A stretch of DNA of 5,776 nucleotides from Mageeibacillus sp. UBA1193 (GTDB lineage: Bacteria > Bacillota > Clostridia > Saccharofermentanales > Saccharofermentanaceae): NCBI GenBank assembly GCA_002310155.1, contig DBYF01000002.1, forward strand, positions 1,757 through 7,532, in the 5' to 3' direction. Numbering within the stretch: position 1 is the stretch's first letter; each line of letters starts with the position of its first letter. Under the pieces are notes generated by a model. The model had not been told where the DNA came from, made no database searches, and saw nothing but the letters and a program-made list of their open reading frames with translations. Positions 1-4,532 of this stretch are shown here, one piece after another. The translations under genes and the position numbers were made by a program.

Positions 1-1914
1 TACGAAGCACTCCGTAAGGGCGCTACAGTTGAAGAGCTCTACCAGCTGACCAAGATCAAGCACTGGTTCTTAGAGCAGATGCTCGAGCTCGTTCAGGAAG
101 AAGAAGCTCTCATCAATATCAAGGGTGCTGTTCCGGAAGAAGCTACTCTCCGTCAGGCAAAGCTCGACGGTTTCTCCGACCGCTACCTCAGCAAGCTCCT
201 CGAGGTACCGGAAGAGGATATCAGAAACGCACGTTATTCCTACAACATCCGCGAGGCTTGGGAAGGCGTACACGTAAGCGGCACACAGGACGCAGCTTAC
301 TACTACTCCACATATCACCTGTCTGAGGATAAGAGCCCGTCTTCCGATAAGAAGAAGATCATGATCCTCGGCGGCGGCCCGAACCGTATCGGTCAGGGTA
401 TCGAGTTCGACTACTGCTGCGTACACGCGGCTCTCGCACTCAAGAAGATGGGATTCGAGTCCATCATCGTTAACTGCAACCCTGAGACAGTTTCTACAGA
501 CTATGACACTTCCGACAAACTCTACTTCGAGCCTCTGACTCTGGAAGATGTTCTGGCTATCCACGATAAGGAGAAGCCGCTCGGCGTTATCGCCCAGTTC
601 GGTGGTCAGACACCTCTGAACCTGGCCGCTGACCTCAAGAAGAACGGTGTAAACATCCTCGGTACCACACCGGAGACGATCGACCTCGCTGAGGACAGAG
701 ATCACTTCCGCGCTATGATGGACCGTCTCGGCATCCCGATGCCGGAAGCAGGCATGGCTGTTACCGTTGACGATGCTCTCGCTATCGCGAACAAGATCGG
801 TTATCCGGTCATGGTTCGTCCGTCCTACGTACTCGGCGGACGCGGCATGGAAGTCGTACATGACGATGAGATGATGCGCGTTTACATGAACGCTGCGGTT
901 GGTGTTACACCTGACCGTCCGATCCTCATCGACCGTTTCCTGCATCACGCTACAGAGTGTGAGGCAGATGCTATCGCCGATGGCAAGAACTGCTTCGTAC
1001 CTGCAGTCATGGAACACATCGAGCTCGCTGGTGTTCACTCCGGTGACTCCGCTTGTATCCTGCCTTCCAAGAACCTGACTGAAAAGCAGATCGCGACCAT
1101 CAAGGACTACACCAAAAAGATCGCTATCGAGATGAACGTACGTGGTCTCATGAACATGCAGTACGCGATCGAGGATGACGTTGTATACGTTCTCGAGGCT
1201 AACCCGCGTGCTTCCCGTACAGTACCGCTCGTATCCAAGGTATGCGCGATCAACATGGTTAAGGTAGCAACAGAGATCATGACATCCGAGATCACCGGCA
1301 AGCCGTCTCCGGTTTCCGAGCTCAAGGATCGCACGATCAACCACTACGGCGTTAAGGAAGCTGTCTTCCCGTTCAATATGTTCCAGGAAGTTGACCCGGT
1401 TCTCGGACCGGAGATGAGATCCACCGGTGAAGTACTCGGTATCTCCAGCGACTTCGGCGAGGCTTACTTCAAGGCTCAGGAAGCTACTCAGACGAGACTT
1501 CCGTCCGAGGGTAACGTTCTCCTTTCCGTATGCGACCGCGATAAGGATGAGCTCATCGACATCGCGAAGGCATTCGACGAACTCGGATTCCACATCCTGG
1601 CAACAGGTAAGTCCTATGAGATGATCAAGGAAGCCGGCATCGACGCTGAGCTCGTTAAGAAGCTCTACGAGGGCCGCCCGAACATCACAGATAAGATCAC
1701 CAATGGTGAGATCCAGCTGATCATCAATACTCCTGCCGGAAAGACTTCTGTCCATAACGACAGCTATATCCGTAAGGAAGCGATCCGCCACAGAGTACCG
1801 TACATCACGACCATGGCAGCTGCTAAGGCAAGTGCTGAGGGTATCAAGGCTTACAAGGCTAACCCGAACTTCCCGGTTAAGAGCCTGCAGGATCACCACA
1901 AGGACATCATCTGA
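1..1914 (+). CDS. carB: Carbamoyl-phosphate synthase large subunit, C-terminal part (5' end outside window)
   Basis: This is the C-terminal 637 residues of CarB, which makes carbamoyl phosphate from bicarbonate, two ATP and ammonia supplied by the CarA glutaminase subunit, feeding pyrimidine and arginine synthesis in the cytoplasm. The frame is open from base 1, so the start lies upstream; the family is about 1,070 residues long, so roughly 430 are missing. Residues ~1-115 of the fragment are the helical oligomerisation domain. The second ATP-grasp half follows from ~118, with ILGGGPNRIGQGIEFDY at ~122, the QFGGQTP motif, a glycine-rich VRPSYVLGGRGMEVV segment and the metal/ATP-binding EANPRASRTVPLVSK motif. 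From ~500 to the end lies the MGS-like allosteric domain (LLSVCDRD, LATGKSY, NTPAGK), which in characterised enzymes binds effectors such as UMP. No frameshift or missing motif is visible. Stop TGA is at 1912-1914, followed by terminator-like hairpins. Identification is near certain; effector specificity cannot be read here. Confidence 0.98.
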   Translation, partial: YEALRKGATVEELYQLTKIKHWFLEQMLELVQEEEALINIKGAVPEEATLRQAKLDGFSDRYLSKLLEVPEEDIRNARYSYNIREAWEGVHVSGTQDAAYYYSTYHLSEDKSPSSDKKKIMILGGGPNRIGQGIEFDYCCVHAALALKKMGFESIIVNCNPETVSTDYDTSDKLYFEPLTLEDVLAIHDKEKPLGVIAQFGGQTPLNLAADLKKNGVNILGTTPETIDLAEDRDHFRAMMDRLGIPMPEAGMAVTVDDALAIANKIGYPVMVRPSYVLGGRGMEVVHDDEMMRVYMNAAVGVTPDRPILIDRFLHHATECEADAIADGKNCFVPAVMEHIELAGVHSGDSACILPSKNLTEKQIATIKDYTKKIAIEMNVRGLMNMQYAIEDDVVYVLEANPRASRTVPLVSKVCAINMVKVATEIMTSEITGKPSPVSELKDRTINHYGVKEAVFPFNMFQEVDPVLGPEMRSTGEVLGISSDFGEAYFKAQEATQTRLPSEGNVLLSVCDRDKDELIDIAKAFDELGFHILATGKSYEMIKEAGIDAELVKKLYEGRPNITDKITNGEIQLIINTPAGKTSVHNDSYIRKEAIRHRVPYITTMAAAKASAEGIKAYKANPNFPVKSLQDHHKDII

Positions 1915-1946
1915 TCGCGGATCGTCCATTAAGAAGTTAAACTGAG

Positions 1947-2015
1947 AAAAATCCCTGAAAAAGTCCCCGAAAGTGCTTTTCGAGAGACGAAATCAGGGAT
2001 TTTCTTCGTTTTTCT
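1947..2015 (+). terminator. Probable Rho-independent terminator of carB (first hairpin of the repeat array)
   Basis: A perfect 11-bp inverted repeat pairs AAAATCCCTGA (1948-1958) with TCAGGGATTTT (1993-2003). The intervening bases contain a second small stem, CGAAA (1968-1972) with TTTCG (1978-1982). The right arm runs into a T-rich stretch, TTTTCTTCGTTTTT, ending at about 2013. The first arm begins only 33 bases after the carB stop. Stem plus T-tract in this position is the usual form of an intrinsic terminator. The T-tract is interrupted and the loop is long, so termination strength is uncertain. A-rich sequence on the other side means it might also act on the opposite strand. Confidence 0.7.
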
Positions 2016-2115
2016 CTGAAAAAGTCCCTGCAGGACCCTTTAGAGGGACGAAAACAGGGATTTTCTTCGTTTTTCTCTGAAAAAGTCCCTGTAGGACCCT
2101 TTAGAGGGACGAAAA

Positions 2116-2140
2116 CAGGGATTTTCGCCATAAATCCCTG
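2116..2140. other. 9-bp hairpin at the junction of units 3 and 4
   Basis: CAGGGATTT (2116-2124) is perfectly complementary to AAATCCCTG (2132-2140), leaving a 7-base loop. The same arms could instead pair with their neighbours inside units 3 and 4, so this fold competes with the within-unit hairpins. It exists because the end of unit 3 diverges from CTTCGTTTTTCT to a sequence containing AAATCC. No function can be assigned. Confidence 0.5.
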
Positions 2141-2188
2141 AAAAAGTCCCTGCAGGACCATTTAGAGGGACACTTTCAGGGACTTTTT
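2141..2188. terminator. Perfect 12-bp inverted repeat, probable bidirectional terminator (repeat unit 4)
   Basis: AAAAAGTCCCTG (2141-2152) and CAGGGACTTTTT (2177-2188) are perfectly complementary, with 24 bases between them. An A-run opens the stem and a T-run closes it, so either strand would give a hairpin followed by U residues, the layout of bidirectional terminators. It is the last unit of the array and the only one with a perfect, fully symmetrical outer stem. It lies about 70 bases before the putative htrA -10 box, so it could protect that promoter from carB read-through. Confidence 0.6.
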
Positions 2189-2193
2189 CCTAA

Positions 2194-2207
2194 TATCCCG
2201 CGGGATA
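2194..2207. promoter_or_regulatory. Perfect 14-bp palindrome, possible operator
   Basis: TATCCCGCGGGATA is its own reverse complement. It stands between the end of the hairpin array and the htrA promoter region, about 50 bases upstream of the candidate -10 box. With no loop it suits a DNA-binding dimer better than an RNA hairpin. I do not recognise it as the site of a known regulator (it is neither a CIRCE nor a CtsR site), so the role is inferred from form and place only. Confidence 0.35.
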
Positions 2208-2216
2208 CGCCGAATC

Positions 2217-2238
2217 AAAATGACTTTAAAGTTATTTT
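2217..2238. promoter_or_regulatory. Near-perfect 22-bp AT-rich palindrome overlapping the expected -35 region
   Basis: The core ACTTTAAAGT (2223-2232) is a perfect palindrome. It is flanked by AAAAT (2217-2221) and ATTTT (2234-2238), giving 10 of 11 symmetric pairs with one mismatch, G2222 against T2233. If the -10 box at 2257-2262 is right, a 17-base spacer puts the -35 hexamer at 2234-2239, so the right arm would overlap it. That is a classic place for a repressor site. The regulator is unknown, and AT-rich sequence forms such symmetry more easily by chance. Confidence 0.4.
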
Positions 2239-2262
2239 AATGTTGACGGCCTAGAGTATACT
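2234..2262 (+). promoter_or_regulatory. Candidate htrA promoter (-10 TATACT)
   Basis: TATACT at 2257-2262 is a good match to the housekeeping -10 consensus TATAAT and sits 45 bases before the chosen htrA start. The -35 is doubtful. The only good hexamer, TTGACG at 2243-2248, lies just 8 bases from the -10 instead of about 17. At normal spacing (2234-2239) the sequence is ATTTTA, a poor match. The promoter may need an activator or an alternative sigma factor, or the TTGACG may be coincidental. Confidence 0.45.
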
Positions 2263-2263
2263 A

Positions 2264-2293
2264 CAAGGTAGATGAAGCGTTTACCTTGCAAGG
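2264..2293 (+). promoter_or_regulatory. Overlapping dyads in the htrA 5' leader
   Basis: CAAGGTA (2264-2270) pairs with TACCTTG (2282-2288) across an 11-base gap. The second arm is also part of the perfect palindrome CCTTGCAAGG (2284-2293), which touches the ribosome binding site. In DNA this could be an operator just downstream of the -10 box; in RNA a weak hairpin that modulates ribosome access. A 7-bp stem with a free spacer can arise by chance, so this is tentative. Confidence 0.3.
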
Positions 2294-2300
2294 AAAGGAG
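2294..2300 (+). promoter_or_regulatory. Ribosome binding site that fixes the htrA start
   Basis: AAAGGAG lies 7 bases before ATG 2308, an ideal spacing. An in-frame ATG at 2272 lies upstream of this site and has only AAGGTA directly abutting it, so it is unlikely to be used. Another in-frame ATG at 2314 is 13 bases away and less favourable. An ATG at 2304 is out of frame and stops after five codons. Confidence 0.85.
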
Positions 2301-2307
2301 ACGATGT

Positions 2308-3822
2308 ATGTCTATGAATAATGAGAATAATATCAACAATATATCTACAAACAGCGCGCCGATGCGCCCCGGCTCCGTATTCCAGACTGCCGGACAGTCC
2401 ATGCAGCCGCCGATCCTCACTCCTGCGACAGTGAACCGTTCGCCGATCGAGCAGCCGGCAAATACTTACCGGATCGCGTCCCCGTATTCCGCGGGTGTGC
2501 AGATGCCGGCCCCGGCCATGAACGCTGCTCCTTACCAGCAGGCCGCACAGCCGTTGCAGCCGCAGATGCAGGCAGTTCAGGCACCGTCGAAAAAAGAAAA
2601 GAAGAAGAAAGAGAAAGCCGAGAAGCCGGCTTCCTCCGGAAAGAAACGTGTCGTTGCTGCCGCGATCGCTTTCTGCGTGATCGGCGCGGGACTCGGTGTC
2701 TGTGGCACAGTTGCTTACGGACTCCACTGGGCTGACGAAGTTAAATCGGAGGCTGTCGCTGAGGCCAAGAAGAGTTCGAAGAACAGTTCCGACTCCAAAG
2801 TGAAGTCGAAGAGCTCATCCACCGTCCTTCAGGGCAACCGCGACTATACTGCGCTGAACACCAGCAATATTGATACCAGCGAGCTTCACACCGCATCCGA
2901 GATCTACGCGGCGAACGTAAACTCGACCGTCGGTATCTCCACACAGATCGACTACAATTACTACGGTTATAAGACGACCGCTGCCGCTTCCGGTTCCGGA
3001 TTTATCCTGACCGAGGACGGCTATATCGTGACCAACTACCACGTCATCCAGGACGCAAGCGAGGTCAAGGTCACCACTTATGACAATACGACATACAAAG
3101 CCACGATCATCGGCTACGACGAAAGCAATGACGTCGCTGTCCTGAAGATCGACGCCCAGGGTCTGACTCCTGTCATTCTCGGTGACTCCGATAAGATGAA
3201 TGTCGGTGATGACGTCATCGCGATCGGCAACCCTCTCGGTGAGCTCACATTCTCCCTGACCAAGGGCTGCATCAGTGCTCTGAACCGTTCGGTCACCATC
3301 AACGGCTCTTCCATGAACCTGATCCAGACTGACTGCGCGATCAACTCCGGAAACTCCGGCGGCGCTCTGTTCAACATGTACGGCGAAGTGATCGGTATCA
3401 CCAATGCCAAGTACTCGAACAACGGTGATATGTCCGGTGAAGCGGCGATCGAGAGCATCGGTTTCGCGATCCCGATCAACAGCGTACGTGATATCGTCGA
3501 CAGCATCATTGAGAAGGGCTACGTAGAGAAGCCGTACATCGGTGTATATGCCGAGACCATCACATCCCAGAGCCAGTCCAAGTACAACGCGGACGAAGGC
3601 ATCGGTATCCACGACATCATGCCTGACAGCCCGGCGGAAAAGGTCGGACTGAAGTCCGGTGATGTCATCATCAAGATCAACGGACGGAAGGTCACTGAAA
3701 TGGCTGAGCTGAAGAGTTACATCAACGATGCCGGTATCGGTGGAAAGCTCATGCTGACGATCCTCCGCGACGGAAAAGAGATCGAAGTTGAGATCGATGT
3801 TGAAGCGAATCAGTCTTCCTGA
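2308..3822 (+). CDS. htrA: Membrane-anchored HtrA/DegP-type serine protease with PDZ domain
   Basis: A complete 504-residue protease/chaperone of the HtrA family, which degrades misfolded proteins outside the cytoplasmic membrane. Residues 1-93 are a low-complexity Asn/Pro/Gln/Ala/Met-rich segment, followed by a Lys/Glu cluster (SKKEKKKKEK, 94-103). A single membrane helix spans ~115-138, and a Ser/Lys linker ~145-172 follows; basic residues before the helix imply the N-terminus is inside and the protease outside. The trypsin-like domain (~195-400) carries the triad His245 (TNYHVI), Asp275 (NDVAVLKI) and Ser350 (GNSGGAL). The spacings of 30 and 75 residues equal those of E. coli DegP. A single PDZ domain (~407-500) begins with YIGVY and includes a SPAEKVGLKSGDVI motif. 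Start 2308 is chosen for its ribosome binding site; using ATG 2272 would add 12 residues. Own promoter and candidate operators lie upstream. Its 3' end overlaps convergent comB by 13 bp. The family is sure; the substrates are unknown. Confidence 0.96.
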   Translation: MSMNNENNINNISTNSAPMRPGSVFQTAGQSMQPPILTPATVNRSPIEQPANTYRIASPYSAGVQMPAPAMNAAPYQQAAQPLQPQMQAVQAPSKKEKKKKEKAEKPASSGKKRVVAAAIAFCVIGAGLGVCGTVAYGLHWADEVKSEAVAEAKKSSKNSSDSKVKSKSSSTVLQGNRDYTALNTSNIDTSELHTASEIYAANVNSTVGISTQIDYNYYGYKTTAAASGSGFILTEDGYIVTNYHVIQDASEVKVTTYDNTTYKATIIGYDESNDVAVLKIDAQGLTPVILGDSDKMNVGDDVIAIGNPLGELTFSLTKGCISALNRSVTINGSSMNLIQTDCAINSGNSGGALFNMYGEVIGITNAKYSNNGDMSGEAAIESIGFAIPINSVRDIVDSIIEKGYVEKPYIGVYAETITSQSQSKYNADEGIGIHDIMPDSPAEKVGLKSGDVIIKINGRKVTEMAELKSYINDAGIGGKLMLTILRDGKEIEVEIDVEANQSS

Positions 3823-4532
3823 TCTGTAACGGGGATCTTCTCCGAGAAGAAACCGAGTTCATCTTTTCCGATACGCAGTACGAACGGAAAAGCACTCATG
3901 TCGATACACATGTAGTAATCTTCCTGAGGGAAGTGCTCGGAAAGAGCGGGGTCGAAGAACCTCTTACCATCTAAAAACTTCAGATCCTGCCGCCTTTGCT
4001 CAAAGGCCGGCGGGATCTCTTTTTTATTCACATACGCTTCGATGTATTCTGCACAGAGCTCATCTTCGGCAGCGGGAACTGTCGCAGAAGTGCCCATCGC
4101 GACGATCGATACCGGCCTCTCCCCTGCGTGCTCCCGGATATACTGTGCTACCGCACGTGCGTTTACGAGGCTTCCCGTAAGGATCTCATCAGCCGTTTCC
4201 GCGTTGATGATCCCCTGTGTGCCTGCGCTGGTCGTATGGATCACGACGCGTCCTTTGATCTTCTCTGCGGCTGCTTTTATCTGTGAGGGAGAATTTCCGA
4301 AATCAAATCCGTCGATCTTTATCCCGTGGCGTTCTCCGACCAGGACCGAGTCCGGGATCTTCTCATGAAGCGCCAGAGCGTCCTCGATCGATCCGACAGG
4401 ACGCACTAATGCCGCCCCGAATTCATAGAGATAACATTCCAGGGAAAAAGCACGGAATACGTCGATGATCACTGTAAGACCTTCCGCTTTCTTCGCGCCT
4501 TCCAGAAGATGCAGGATCTTACAGTTGGTCAT
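3810..4532 (-). CDS. comB: ComB-family 2-phosphosulfolactate phosphatase
   Basis: A complete 240-residue protein of the ComB family. The characterised archaeal member removes phosphate from 2-phospho-3-sulfolactate, giving 3-sulfolactate on the way to coenzyme M, with Mg2+. Family marks are VIIDVFRA (residues 21-28, acidic Asp24), GERHGIKIDGFDFGNSP (66-82), HTTSAGTQGI (99-108), GSLVNA (120-125), the IVAMGTSA stretch (143-150) and EDELCAEYIEAY (156-167). No signal peptide or membrane helix is seen, so it is cytoplasmic. The length fits the family. ATG 4530-4532 overlaps the stop of the upstream alpha-galactosidase (ATGA) and has AAGGAG 5 bases before it. No terminator is evident after its stop, and its last 13 bp overlap the htrA 3' end. 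Bacteria carrying comB mostly do not make coenzyme M, so the true substrate here is uncertain; no comA-like sulfolactate synthase is in view. Confidence 0.9.
   Translation of the reverse strand: MTNCKILHLLEGAKKAEGLTVIIDVFRAFSLECYLYEFGAALVRPVGSIEDALALHEKIPDSVLVGERHGIKIDGFDFGNSPSQIKAAAEKIKGRVVIHTTSAGTQGIINAETADEILTGSLVNARAVAQYIREHAGERPVSIVAMGTSATVPAAEDELCAEYIEAYVNKKEIPPAFEQRRQDLKFLDGKRFFDPALSEHFPQEDYYMCIDMSAFPFVLRIGKDELGFFSEKIPVTDQED

Larger units (their letters stand above)
1955..2190. repeat. Tandem array of four 61-bp hairpin-forming units
   Basis: Units begin with CTGAAAAAGTCCC at 1955, 2016, 2077 and 2138, an exact 61-base period. Bases 1994-2065 match 2055-2126 at 71 of 72 positions, the one difference being C2031/T2092. 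Units 2 and 3 are almost identical until the last 11 bases of unit 3. Unit 1 differs in its centre, and unit 4 is shortened and changed at its end. Each unit holds GTCCCTG, then CAGGAC, then CCCTTTAGAGGG or a variant, then CAGGGA plus a T-run. The half-sites can pair in more than one way: GTCCCT with AGGGAC, CCCT with AGGG, or AAAGTCCCTG with CAGGGATTTT. Because 61 is not a multiple of three, the array does not look coding. It may be a stack of terminators, a structured RNA, or a dispersed intergenic element; the sequence alone cannot decide. Confidence 0.92.

Noticed and set aside
70..1929. A 619-codon open frame on the minus strand spanning the carB fragment
   Set aside because: carB is unmistakable on the plus strand, and its biased codon use leaves few stops in the antisense frame. 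The antisense peptide shows no family motif I recognise and repeats carB codon patterns in reverse.
1937..2161. A 74-codon minus-strand open frame across the 61-bp repeats
   Set aside because: The 61-base period shifts the frame in each unit, so the peptide is the same DNA read in three frames. Such a product is not expected of a real gene, and the DNA is better explained by RNA or DNA stem structure.
1955..2190. CRISPR-like array
   Set aside because: The units are directly adjacent with no unique spacers between conserved repeats, and no cas genes are in the window.
2272..2307. Upstream ATG giving HtrA 12 more N-terminal residues
   Set aside because: No properly spaced ribosome binding site precedes it, while ATG 2308 has an ideal AAAGGAG 7 bases upstream.
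2815..3612. A 265-codon minus-strand open frame inside htrA
   Set aside because: It lies wholly within a gene with intact catalytic triad and PDZ domain, and the translated peptide shows no recognisable motif or ribosome binding context.
3836..3850. TCTTCTC/GAGAAGA inverted repeat just after the htrA stop as a terminator
   Set aside because: Only one base separates the arms, leaving about five pairs once a loop is allowed, and no T-run follows on either strand. It lies in comB coding sequence.
4471..4525. 9-bp inverted repeat ACTGTAAGA/TCTTACAGT at the start of comB
   Set aside because: The arms are 37 bases apart within coding DNA. About one such repeat is expected by chance in a window this long, so it is not evidence of regulation.
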